DNA of 64,000 nt, taken from Paenibacillus alkaliterrae. Its GTDB lineage: Bacteria > Bacillota > Bacilli > Paenibacillales > Paenibacillaceae. The translations under genes were made by a program, and so were the position numbers. The notes beneath the pieces were generated by a model that saw only the letters and a program-made list of their open reading frames with translations, searched no databases and was not told where the DNA came from. Below are positions 54,911 through 63,349 of the stretch, one piece after another. The stretch covers positions 1 through 64,000 of the forward strand of contig NZ_JAKGAP010000016.1 in NCBI RefSeq assembly GCF_021532375.1. Reading direction: 5' to 3'. Within the stretch, counting starts at the first letter, position 1, and each line of letters begins with the position of its first letter.

Positions 54911-55975
54911 TCACACTTCTGCGATGGCAGGATCGTCCAGCCGGACTCGCCTTCCTTCGCGTGTCGATACGTAGCTGGCCAAAACCATGCGCAGTGAAGT
55001 TCGCCCTTCCTCCGCCGTCGCGATTGGGCCCCGTTCGCCCTTCATAAATTCGGCCAGCGGTTTTGCCAACCCGCGAATTCGAAATCCTTGATTCGCTGGG
55101 CTTTCGATATCGCTTGCCGTCCAGAAGCCCGCCTGAGCGTCAAACCGCTTAAGCCCTGCCGAACCGTCCGGGCGCGGCACATTACAGCTGGGCACATCCC
55201 CGTAGTTTTGAACGATCGTTCCGCGTTCGCATATAATCTCCATCGTGTTCTCCGCCGCCGTGCATGTAAAGGAGCAGTTCACTTCGGCGACCGGGCCTCC
55301 CGTGTACCTGTAAATTACAATTCCATTATTCATTGGGATTTTAGGGTTATAAAGCGATTCTATTTCTGCGGTTACCGTCTCCGGAACGCCGAGCAGAAAG
55401 TGGAGAAAATCGACCGGATGCGACGAATCGTCCGCCCAGATGTCACGGTTGTGAACCGGATTGACATGCCACGACTCGGCAAACTCGGCATTCAGTCCCA
55501 TTGGAAGCCCATGCCTGCGCCGGACCATGAAGACCTGCCCGAGCTCACCGCTCTCCAGCCACTCTTTCATTTGAATATTTTGCGGATCGACCCTCATTTG
55601 CCAGGCAATCGTGAATGGAATCCCGTGCTTATGTACGGCTTCCACGATCCGATCTGCTTCAGCTAAGGTGAGCGCCATCGGCTTTTGCAGCACTACCGCT
55701 TTCCCTTGAGCGGCCGCCTGTTCCACCAGATCGGCGTGCATGGATGTCTCCGACGCCACCACAACAGCCTGAATGTCGTCACGGGCCAACAGTTCTTCGG
55801 TGCTCGCACACACGTCCAGTCCGAACGCGCTGCTCGCAGCTTCCAGCCTTTGGGCATCATGATCCCAGCCGGCAAGCACTTTAACGCCGTGATCCGTTTT
55901 TTTCCATTCCTCGCAGTAAGCATTGACATGTCCATGAGCAAATCCCAGAATCCCTACACCAATCGGTTTATTCAT
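54911..55975 (-). CDS. Gfo/Idh/MocA-family oxidoreductase (QKP variant)
   Basis: A 354-residue protein with N-terminal GVGILGFAHGHVNAYCEEW and a KPM motif: AVVLQKPMALTLAEADRIV. The Glu of the usual EKP is Gln but the catalytic Lys is kept. The His of DDSSHPVDFLHFLLG would be the substrate-side His. The different motifs set it apart from the other two oxidoreductases in the locus, so it likely acts on a different intermediate. It is the first catabolic gene after the transporter genes, preceded by a 14-base palindrome. Confidence 0.87.
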   Translation of the reverse strand: MNKPIGVGILGFAHGHVNAYCEEWKKTDHGVKVLAGWDHDAQRLEAASSAFGLDVCASTEELLARDDIQAVVVASETSMHADLVEQAAAQGKAVVLQKPMALTLAEADRIVEAVHKHGIPFTIAWQMRVDPQNIQMKEWLESGELGQVFMVRRRHGLPMGLNAEFAESWHVNPVHNRDIWADDSSHPVDFLHFLLGVPETVTAEIESLYNPKIPMNNGIVIYRYTGGPVAEVNCSFTCTAAENTMEIICERGTIVQNYGDVPSCNVPRPDGSAGLKRFDAQAGFWTASDIESPANQGFRIRGLAKPLAEFMKGERGPIATAEEGRTSLRMVLASYVSTREGRRVRLDDPAIAEV

Positions 55976-56011
55976 CGATCCCCTCCGCCTGCATGTTGAT
56001 CATACCGTTAT

Positions 56012-56025
56012 AGGAAACGTTTCCT
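56012..56025. promoter_or_regulatory. Palindromic operator-like site
   Basis: AGGAAACGTTTCCT is a perfect 14-base palindrome with the central CG of LacI-family operators. It stands 37 bases upstream of the Gfo/Idh start at 55975, inside the intergenic 55976-56120. A LacI-type regulator encoded elsewhere, or CcpA, could bind it. Inferred from sequence only. Confidence 0.45.
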
Positions 56026-56120
56026 GATTTCATCATAATCAACATGCCGGCCGGTTTCATGGTTGATAGGGACAATAACCGTTTCGATCGGGACCAATTC
56101 GACCCCTGGCAGCAATTCGT

Positions 56121-57026
56121 CTATCCCTTAACCGCCCCGGCCGTCATGCCCGCTACGATTTTTTTGTTAAAAAAAATAAACAGGATCAGCGGCGGAATCG
56201 AAATCAGCACAATATCGGCAAAGAGCAGATTCCAGGACGTCGTAAACCGGCTCATAAAATTGTATAAGGTAAGCTGAACCGTCGCATTGTCCGCGCCTGG
56301 AAAGAAATAGAGCGGATTGACGAAATCGTTGAACACGGCGATCGACGTCAAGACTACGATGGTCGAAGTAACGGGCCTCAGCAGCGGGAAAATAATATTG
56401 AAAAACAATCGCGTACCCCCGCAGCCGTCAATCATTGCGCTCTCGTCGATTTCGCGCGGCAGCGTAGCCACGAACGCTTTGTAAAGGATGGCCGCAAAGG
56501 GAAAGTGGAGCGCAACTTCAACGAGCGTAATGCCCGTCATTGTTTTGAACAATCCGATTGAATCGAGCACCCAAATGGTCGGTACAATGGCAGGCGGGAT
56601 CATCAGCCCCGCAAGGATAAGGAAATTGATCGTCGAGGACGCTTTGCCGCCTTCCCTGCGCTGCAGGACGAAACCGGACATCGCGCTGACGACAACGAGT
56701 ATGGCGATCGACAATACGGTAAGAAGCGTGCTGTTGTAGAAAGCGCGGATCAGCATGTTTTCCGAAGCCGTGAGTACGGCTTTGTAATTGGCGATGATAT
56801 GAAAGGAGCTCGGCCAGGCCATGCTCATTTCCGCGGATTCCGCTTGATTCTTGAAGGAATTGATAATGACAAAATAAAACGGCACCCAAAAAATCAAAGT
56901 GCTGAGCACGAGGGAAACAGCTCCGATGACAAACTGTCTCGCCCGTTTGCTAATCCCTTCGCTCCAATCTTGGCTTATCTCTTTTCTTATGCCGCTGCTC
57001 AAGCCTTCAATCATGCCCTTGCTCAT
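56121..57026 (-). CDS. Sugar ABC transporter permease (MalG/CUT1 type)
   Basis: A 301-residue permease with six transmembrane segments. The EAA loop is EIDESAMIDGCGGTRLFFNIIFPLLRPVTSTIVV and the end KKIVAGMTAGAVKG is typical. It overlaps the partner permease by 4 bases. It has no ATPase gene nearby, so an MsmX-type shared ATPase is expected. Confidence 0.9.
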   Translation of the reverse strand: MSKGMIEGLSSGIRKEISQDWSEGISKRARQFVIGAVSLVLSTLIFWVPFYFVIINSFKNQAESAEMSMAWPSSFHIIANYKAVLTASENMLIRAFYNSTLLTVLSIAILVVVSAMSGFVLQRREGGKASSTINFLILAGLMIPPAIVPTIWVLDSIGLFKTMTGITLVEVALHFPFAAILYKAFVATLPREIDESAMIDGCGGTRLFFNIIFPLLRPVTSTIVVLTSIAVFNDFVNPLYFFPGADNATVQLTLYNFMSRFTTSWNLLFADIVLISIPPLILFIFFNKKIVAGMTAGAVKG

Positions 57027-57889
57027 AAGTGCACCTCGCTTCTTGTCAGGAACTTATACAGCGGAAAAGCGAGCAGTGATACACAAATGAACAAAATAAC
57101 GTTGCCCGCCGTCGCGAGACCGTAGAAGCCGGCCTGGTACTGCTTGTATATGATCGAAGCAATCAGGTCGGTTGTGAACCCCGGTCCCCCCTTAGTCATC
57201 GCCCAAATGAGGTCGAAGGAACGCAACCCGCCGATGAATGCCAGGATGATAACCGAGTTCATGGCCGGCCGGCTTAAAGGCACCGTTATATGCCAGAAGG
57301 CATCCCTGGAGCTGCCGCCGTCGATCTTAAGCGCTTCATAATACTCTTGAGGAATGGCCGTAATTCCGGCAATGTAGATCACCGTCGCAATGCCGACACC
57401 TTTCCATACGTCGACGAAAGCAACCGACAATAGAGCTATTTTCGTGTTGCCCAGCCAGTCCGGACCGGCAATGCCGAGTGCGGCGAGGCTCGTGTTGATC
57501 ATCCCCTGCGAAGGATGCATCATCATGGAGAAGGCGATCCCCACTGCGATCGTACTAAGGAGGGTCGGAAAGAAAATGACGGATCTAAGATAGCTTTTAA
57601 ACATGATCCCGGACGTGAGGAACGCTCCGAGCAGCAGACCGAGCACTACCTTCAGCACACAGGTTACGACGGCGTAAACGATCGTGTTCCGGAAGCCGAT
57701 GCTGAGCGCCGTCTCCGAGAAAAAGGTGACATAATTATCAAAACCGATAAAATCCCAATCCATAAGCGTCCATCTTGTCATACTGAAGAAGAACGACAGG
57801 ATCGTCGGCAGCAGGTAAAAGACGAAATAAATGATACCGGCAGGCAGCAGAAAGGCGTATGAGTATGTCCTCATCGTTATTTTGGTCAT
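57023..57889 (-). CDS. Sugar ABC transporter permease (MalF/CUT1 type)
   Basis: A 288-residue permease with six transmembrane segments, first at YAFLLPAGIIYFVFYLLPTIL. The EAA loop is EYYEALKIDGGSSRDAFWHITVPLSRPAMNSV. It follows the binding protein gene by 15 bases. Confidence 0.9.
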   Translation of the reverse strand: MTKITMRTYSYAFLLPAGIIYFVFYLLPTILSFFFSMTRWTLMDWDFIGFDNYVTFFSETALSIGFRNTIVYAVVTCVLKVVLGLLLGAFLTSGIMFKSYLRSVIFFPTLLSTIAVGIAFSMMMHPSQGMINTSLAALGIAGPDWLGNTKIALLSVAFVDVWKGVGIATVIYIAGITAIPQEYYEALKIDGGSSRDAFWHITVPLSRPAMNSVIILAFIGGLRSFDLIWAMTKGGPGFTTDLIASIIYKQYQAGFYGLATAGNVILFICVSLLAFPLYKFLTRSEVHL

Positions 57890-57904
57890 AGGTTCACTCC
57901 TCTT

Positions 57905-59281
57905 TTACCAACCGGGAAGATTCAATTGCTGCGCCTGCTTCTCTACGTCTTTGTCATAATCTTCGGCGCCTTTCTTGGCGCCGCTGATACCGCTGCCGAC
58001 CGCAACCGTAATATTTTCCAGGTTAGGTCCCTTAACAGGCGACACGAACTCAAGGGCCGGTGCCGTTTTCCCTTCATCAAAATAACTCTGCATTTCCTTG
58101 ACGCCCTGATATGTATCTTCCGGCAGCGCTACATCTTTGATCACGTAAGGTCCGACAGCTTTCAACGTGCCCGACAGGACAGCTTGACCTTCAGGCGATA
58201 CGAAGTACTCCACCCACTTCTTCGCCGCGTCTGCCTTCTTCCCGTTCTTATTGATGTAAAGTCCGCTCGGCATCCATACCGTAAGGCCGTTGGTGTCGGC
58301 GCTGTCGCTTGGCTGCGCGAATACGCCGATGTCGTTCATTTTGTCCGGATAATTCTGGTTAATGGCGTCTAGAGCCGACGAAAGCATCGGATAATGCACA
58401 CCGGTTCCTTCCGCGAGCATTTTCAAGCCTGCGTCGTAGGTGGTAGCGAGGAAATCTTTGTTCATGTATCCCGCCTTAAACACTTCCTCGATTTTTTCAA
58501 AACCGCGAAGTGCGGCAGGCGTAGCGGCGTACTTCGCTTTGTTGCCGGTATAATCCTCTGCAAAATTCGGAACCTGTTGCTGAACGTTATAGTAATCCGC
58601 CAGAACGAACAGCTGCGAGGTCCAAGTATCCTTATACGTTCCGATGACCGCGGTTTTACCCGCAGCTTTGATCTTTTCATTGTTGGCCATGAACTCTTTC
58701 CATGTCTGGGGTACCGTTAAGCCGAGATCAGCATAAATCTTTTTGTTGTAAAGGATGGCGCCGGCATTGGTTGAACCGACGGGTACGCCGAATACCTTCC
58801 CGCCCGATGTGACCGTCTCTTTAAATGAATCAAGGATATTGGCCATATAAGACTCGTTTGTAAGGTCCAGGAAGTTTTCTTCCGGATTGAGAGCCTGCAG
58901 GAGCGATCCCGAGTTGTAAACCAGCAGATCGGCCATATCGTCAGTGGCGAGACGCGTCTTGACCAGGTTATCGCCTTCCGTACCGTCCGGTTTGATATCC
59001 CATTCGATAGCGATATTCAGCTTCTTCTCTGCTTCGGCCGCTACAACTTTAAGAGCTTCAAGCGTAGTCCCCGTGTTGCCGACCATCAGGGTGATCGTTG
59101 TCTTTTCGGCAGAAGTGTCTGAGTTGGAATTTCCGGAAGTTTGTTCGCCGCCCGCTTCAGCCGTATTGTTCATGGCTGCCGGTTGATTGTTTCCTCCGCT
59201 GCCTCCACAGCCCGCAATCACCGCAAAGACTAGAAGGACACAGGTAACGAATGCAATCGTTTTGCTTTTCGTCTTACTCAT
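57905..59281 (-). CDS. Sugar ABC transporter substrate-binding lipoprotein
   Basis: A 458-residue family 1 solute-binding protein. Signal MSKTKSKTIAFVTCVLLVFAVIAGCGG with the lipobox IAGC at about residue 25, then a low-complexity Asn/Ser/Gly linker and the binding domain (VFGVPVGSTNAGAILYNKKIYADLG, AKKWVEYFVSPEGQAVLSG). A GGAGG site is present 8-12 bases before the ATG. It lies 152 bases downstream of the response regulator, which probably activates it. Ligand unknown. Confidence 0.92.
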   Translation of the reverse strand: MSKTKSKTIAFVTCVLLVFAVIAGCGGSGGNNQPAAMNNTAEAGGEQTSGNSNSDTSAEKTTITLMVGNTGTTLEALKVVAAEAEKKLNIAIEWDIKPDGTEGDNLVKTRLATDDMADLLVYNSGSLLQALNPEENFLDLTNESYMANILDSFKETVTSGGKVFGVPVGSTNAGAILYNKKIYADLGLTVPQTWKEFMANNEKIKAAGKTAVIGTYKDTWTSQLFVLADYYNVQQQVPNFAEDYTGNKAKYAATPAALRGFEKIEEVFKAGYMNKDFLATTYDAGLKMLAEGTGVHYPMLSSALDAINQNYPDKMNDIGVFAQPSDSADTNGLTVWMPSGLYINKNGKKADAAKKWVEYFVSPEGQAVLSGTLKAVGPYVIKDVALPEDTYQGVKEMQSYFDEGKTAPALEFVSPVKGPNLENITVAVGSGISGAKKGAEDYDKDVEKQAQQLNLPGW

Positions 59282-59433
59282 TCCGCAACATCCTCCTTTT
59301 AAACTCTGTTATACGTTCGCGGTGAACCTAACAGAATCTTTAGATATAGTCTATCGTTATTAAATTCTATTGAATACCTGCGTTCTTGTCTTTTTAAGGG
59401 GGGTGATTTTTCTTTTTTGCATGCTTTGATGCC

Positions 59434-60960
59434 TTACCTTGATTGGTTGGCGTTCATTCGTTTTGCATAAGCATTTGGCGGTTCGCCTACGATTTTTTTA
59501 AACAATAGGCTGAAATGCTTCGGATCCTCATAACCTACGAGCCCGCATACGTCGGAGAGACGCTCCACCCCTCCCTCCAGCAGTTCCTTTGCCTTTCCCA
59601 CGCGATACCGGATGACATAATCGGAAAAGGTGGACCCGGTTTGCGTCTTGAACAATCTCGACAAATAACCCAAGCTGACATGATTGTCACCCGCGAACTG
59701 CTGCAAGGAAAGATCGTGCTGATAATTGGCGTGGATCCAATTCAGTAAGATGGGAACAAGGCCCTTTGGCTTCAAATCCTTCGGTCCGGACTCACAGAAC
59801 AAGCTGAAGGCTTTGCCTACCAGCCAATCCGATAATTCCGAATAGCCGGAGATTTCATTCAGCAATTTGATATCCTCTTGTAATTTGTTGATATTGATTT
59901 CCGTCTTGGACGAGGATTGAAGATTATACTTCAGGGAATAAAACAGATCGTTCACGAACAACATCAATTGCCTAACGGTAATTTCCTTCTTTTGCAGCTC
60001 CAGCAAGAGCTTATCGACCGTTTCTTTTCCTTTCAGAATATCTCCTTTTTTCAGAAGGGTTTGCAGCACCCGGACCTTGTCCCACACCCCGCTTACATCG
60101 GCATCTTCCGCCTTTGTCTCGGGGCCAATAAACGTAGAAACACCCAATTTCCGATGTTCTTCAATCTGTTTATTTAAGAAAATAAAGCATTTATTCGCGT
60201 TTTCCTTCTCTTTTTTGAGAACATAACTGATATGCACGCAGATATGGCGTTCATTCAGATAACGAAATAAAGACGTTAAGCCGGTTTTTATGCCGGGACA
60301 GCGGGAATCTTCATCCGCCGGAACGAGGATCGCCTTTCTCTGTGAATCGATACTGATACAGTGAATCTCATGCTCTTCGACACATCCGCTCAGGAAATGT
60401 TGTTTGATTTCGCGGTCGGTGATACCGGTCTCTCTCCAGCTTTTTGAAGCAGCCCAGTTTTCCAGCAGGAGCAGCGCCATGCCGTATTTACGCCGGAAAA
60501 TGGAAGCCGCTATTTCGTTATCCTGCATAGCAGCAGCGAACAGCATCTGCGCGACGGACCAATTGATTCTTTCTTCTAATTGTTTCGAATCGTTCTCTAT
60601 ATTTTGAATGGCCTTATCCACCGTTTTGTATAAGACGTCCTTTTTGACAGGCTTCAATAAGTAATCGATAACGCCGATTTTCATCCCTTTCTGGGCATAT
60701 GCAAATTGATCGTGAACACTTAAGATGATGCTTTTTATCGTTGAATCTGTCCGGTTCAGTTCGCTGATTAATTCCAAACCGTCGATCCCGGGCATATTGA
60801 TATCGGTCAATACCAGCTGGGGCACTGTTAGGTTTGCGGCGGATAAGGCGTCTTCCCCATTCTCAAATGCGAAAATCTTATGCGACGGTTCGTAAACTTT
60901 AAACAGCTCTATAAGTTCGGCCAGGGCCCACCGTTCATCTTCCACTAAAAATATGTTCAT
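59434..60960 (-). CDS. AraC-type response regulator (YesN-like)
   Basis: A 508-residue response regulator. Receiver residues: Glu/Asp pair at 7-9 (VEDE), phospho-Asp53 in LVLTDINMPGIDG, Lys103 in YLLKPVKKDV. The C-terminal 100 residues give the AraC HTH pair HDLSLQQFAGDNHVSLGYLSRLFKTQTGSTF and RLSDVCGLVGYEDPKHFSLLFKKIVGEPPNAY. It overlaps the kinase by 26 bases. It should be the activator of the downstream transporter and catabolic run. Confidence 0.92.
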   Translation of the reverse strand: MNIFLVEDERWALAELIELFKVYEPSHKIFAFENGEDALSAANLTVPQLVLTDINMPGIDGLELISELNRTDSTIKSIILSVHDQFAYAQKGMKIGVIDYLLKPVKKDVLYKTVDKAIQNIENDSKQLEERINWSVAQMLFAAAMQDNEIAASIFRRKYGMALLLLENWAASKSWRETGITDREIKQHFLSGCVEEHEIHCISIDSQRKAILVPADEDSRCPGIKTGLTSLFRYLNERHICVHISYVLKKEKENANKCFIFLNKQIEEHRKLGVSTFIGPETKAEDADVSGVWDKVRVLQTLLKKGDILKGKETVDKLLLELQKKEITVRQLMLFVNDLFYSLKYNLQSSSKTEININKLQEDIKLLNEISGYSELSDWLVGKAFSLFCESGPKDLKPKGLVPILLNWIHANYQHDLSLQQFAGDNHVSLGYLSRLFKTQTGSTFSDYVIRYRVGKAKELLEGGVERLSDVCGLVGYEDPKHFSLLFKKIVGEPPNAYAKRMNANQSR

Positions 60961-62782
60961 GCACAGCAGCCTCCTTTTCCTCTTGTTCGTACGTCTGATA
61001 TGGAAACTCCAATTTAACAGTTGTCCCCCTGCCGGGGCTGCTTACGATTGTTAGATCGGATTTCTCACCGTAAAAGAGTCGGATTCGCTGCCCAATGTTT
61101 TGGAGACCGATTCCGTGCATATCGTCGCGGAGCTCGTTAATCCGGAAGGGTGAATGAAGCGATCTCTGCAGCTCCAGCAATTTCTCTTCATCCATTCCTT
61201 TTCCGTTATCGGTTACTTCAATTACGAGGTTGTCCCCGTTTCTGCGCGCGCTTAACGTAATACAGCCCCCTGTCTTCATCTTCCCAAGTCCGTGATTGAT
61301 TGCATTTTCAATGAGGGGCTGGATGGTGAGCTTCAGTACGGATGCCTTCCGCAGCGCCTCGGGTATATCGCAGCTAAGCTCAAAGCGGTCGCTGAAACGA
61401 TGCTGCTGAATGTTCATATAATTGCCGATATGGTTCAGTTCTTCCCGGAGCGGCACGGGATGCTGCAAATTGTTCATACTGTATTGAAACAATTCCGCCA
61501 GCGATTCCGACATTTCGGCTACCTCTTCGATTCCTCTGATCCGGCTGATCGATTTCATAATGTTTAAGGTATTGTACAAAAAATGCGGATTGATTTGAGC
61601 CTGAAGCGCGGATAATTGGGCATTCTTCTCCGCCAGCTTGGACTCGTACACTTCACTGATCAAGCGGGAAATGCTGTCAAGCATATTGTTGTATATCCGG
61701 CTTAACCGGCTGATTTCGTTATTGCCCTTGAACTCCATGCGCTGATTAAGATCGCCCTGCTCCACCCGGTTCATCTTCTTCATCATATAGCGCAGCTGGA
61801 GTGTAATATGATGGGACAGAATATAGGAGACGACGGCGATTAACAGCATGGCCAGAAGGCCGACGAGAATCAGAATATATTGCGACTTTTTTTGCTTGGA
61901 CAAAAGAAAATCGTTCGGAATCAGGATCATCGTGTTCCATTTGGTATAGTCCGATTTTTCATAGGTGTAGAGGTACTGCTTGCCGTTCCAGATCATATCT
62001 CCCGAGCGGCTTTCACCCGCAAAGATCGAAGTATCCAAGTCTATGTTCGTTCGGCCGGTCAGCTCGTTCTTATTGTCGTAAACGATATTTCCTTCTTCCG
62101 TTACTATAAATACACGCATATTTCTCTCTACTTCATTGCTGTCGGAATGAACCAGCATATTATCGATCACTTTGACATTGATATTGATCTTCATGTAGGC
62201 GATGATTTCCCGGTAAGGTATGCGGTTGATGTTGCGGACAAAAGAGATGACTTTCTCTTGACGGCCCCCGCCTGTATCTTCTTCGGTAACGGGCAGCAAG
62301 AAAAATTTGTTCCGCATCACGCTCTCATTGTTGTTATACCAGAACTCGTCCAGCAAGCTGAAGCTTACCTTCGGACCGTTCGCTTTTGATACATAATAGA
62401 CGACATTATCGAGTGCGAATAGATATATGCTTTGCAATTGAGGCCTCGGCTGCAAGTGCGTGAACAGCCGCTTGTTAATCGTCAATTCGATTTCGTTTTG
62501 TTCGACGTCATTCTTGGATTGGTAATGGTCCAGCAAACTTCTTTGGAGGACGGGATCGCCGAAAATGGATACGGATAATTTCTCAATATCCTGAATGTAC
62601 AGCTCAACCGTCCGGCTGAATTGCCTGGTTATGGTGTCCGATAGGGAAACCGTCTGATTTTTGATATCGCTTACATTTTTGTAATAAAAAATAAGGCACG
62701 TCAAAATGACGATAAATAGGGAAACGACCGAGAAGGTAACAAACATCTTGGTCTTTAGCATGTAATCGTTCCATTTTTTCAT
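60935..62782 (-). CDS. YesM-type sensor histidine kinase
   Basis: A 615-residue membrane kinase: transmembrane 1 at about residues 11-33, extracellular Cache-like domain to about 300, transmembrane 2 at about 302-322, HAMP, then His400 in QAQINPHFLYNTLNIM. ATPase motifs are ENAINHGLGK, DNGKGMDEEK and MHGIGLQNIGQRIRL. It is the first gene of the 13-gene run and shares a 26-base overlap with its response regulator. The sensed signal is probably the imported sugar or its binding protein. Confidence 0.92.
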   Translation of the reverse strand: MKKWNDYMLKTKMFVTFSVVSLFIVILTCLIFYYKNVSDIKNQTVSLSDTITRQFSRTVELYIQDIEKLSVSIFGDPVLQRSLLDHYQSKNDVEQNEIELTINKRLFTHLQPRPQLQSIYLFALDNVVYYVSKANGPKVSFSLLDEFWYNNNESVMRNKFFLLPVTEEDTGGGRQEKVISFVRNINRIPYREIIAYMKININVKVIDNMLVHSDSNEVERNMRVFIVTEEGNIVYDNKNELTGRTNIDLDTSIFAGESRSGDMIWNGKQYLYTYEKSDYTKWNTMILIPNDFLLSKQKKSQYILILVGLLAMLLIAVVSYILSHHITLQLRYMMKKMNRVEQGDLNQRMEFKGNNEISRLSRIYNNMLDSISRLISEVYESKLAEKNAQLSALQAQINPHFLYNTLNIMKSISRIRGIEEVAEMSESLAELFQYSMNNLQHPVPLREELNHIGNYMNIQQHRFSDRFELSCDIPEALRKASVLKLTIQPLIENAINHGLGKMKTGGCITLSARRNGDNLVIEVTDNGKGMDEEKLLELQRSLHSPFRINELRDDMHGIGLQNIGQRIRLFYGEKSDLTIVSSPGRGTTVKLEFPYQTYEQEEKEAAVHEHIFSGR

Positions 62783-63041
62783 ACCGGCTCACTCCGCATC
62801 TACAGGTTGAGGACTTTGTATTCGGTCGGTCTGTCCCCATTATACAATGGATTCTGTGGATATACATTGCTTTCCTATTTGTACTGAACAACTGGAATAA
62901 GACAATGAAAATTCTCATACAAAACATAACAAAAAACGTTAAAACCCTTCGTATCTTTAACTTCATGAGATCCTCCTAATCCTCACCTGTATTATCAAAC
63001 TTTTTGACATTGTGGACACGATATGATGTCATTTTATCTCA

Positions 63042-63091
63042 CTAAAGCAATGAACCAGCTCCATATGATGGCGGCTGGTTCATTGCTTTAG
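63042..63091. other. Long perfect stem-loop of unknown role
   Basis: An 18-bp perfect stem (CTAAAGCAATGAACCAGC / GCTGGTTCATTGCTTTAG) with a 14-nt loop stands alone in the 567-base gap 62783-63349, with a T-rich stretch on its plus-strand side (ACTATTTTATTCATTTTT). It could be a terminator of a plus-strand transcript not recognised here, or a repeat element. No gene is evident in the gap. Confidence 0.5.
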
Positions 63092-63247
63092 AACTATTTT
63101 ATTCATTTTTCTGACAATCTTATAACCGTAAAGTCTGAGTAATAAATCAATTTCTCAATGGCACTTTGAATCCTTAGTATGCGTTGCAACAGTGCCTCAT
63201 ACACCGAGTGAAGATGGTTAGCATTGTTCGTCAATCTTGCCGACGAA

Positions 63248-63296
63248 CAAAAAAAGACGGCTCAGCGAGCGGGGGTCCGCCAACCTGGTCGTCTTC
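63248..63296 (-). terminator. Terminator of pcp transcript
   Basis: Read on the minus strand, AAGACG pairs with CGTCTT around a GC-rich loop with inner pairing, followed by TTTTTTTG. It lies about 50 bases beyond the pcp stop, beyond a first stem-loop at 63302-63342. Confidence 0.6.
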
Positions 63297-63301
63297 TATA
63301 G

Positions 63302-63342
63302 CCTTATCGGCATCTGAATATGATGCATCGATGCCGATAAGG
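63302..63342 (-). other. Stem-loop after pcp
   Basis: A perfect 13-bp stem (CCTTATCGGCATC / GATGCCGATAAGG) with a 15-nt loop, starting 7 bases beyond the pcp stop. Without a T-tract it may protect the mRNA end or assist the terminator that follows. Confidence 0.55.
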
Positions 63343-63349
63343 TGAATAT

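Noticed and set aside
53750-54997. Long plus-strand open frame of 415 codons
   Set aside because: It is antisense to a clear Gfo/Idh/MocA gene; the composition (many Arg, His, Pro) is that of a reverse-strand shadow.
62604-62966. Minus-strand open frame of 120 codons before the kinase gene
   Set aside because: It overlaps the start of the YesM kinase in another frame, with no binding site and no recognisable domain.
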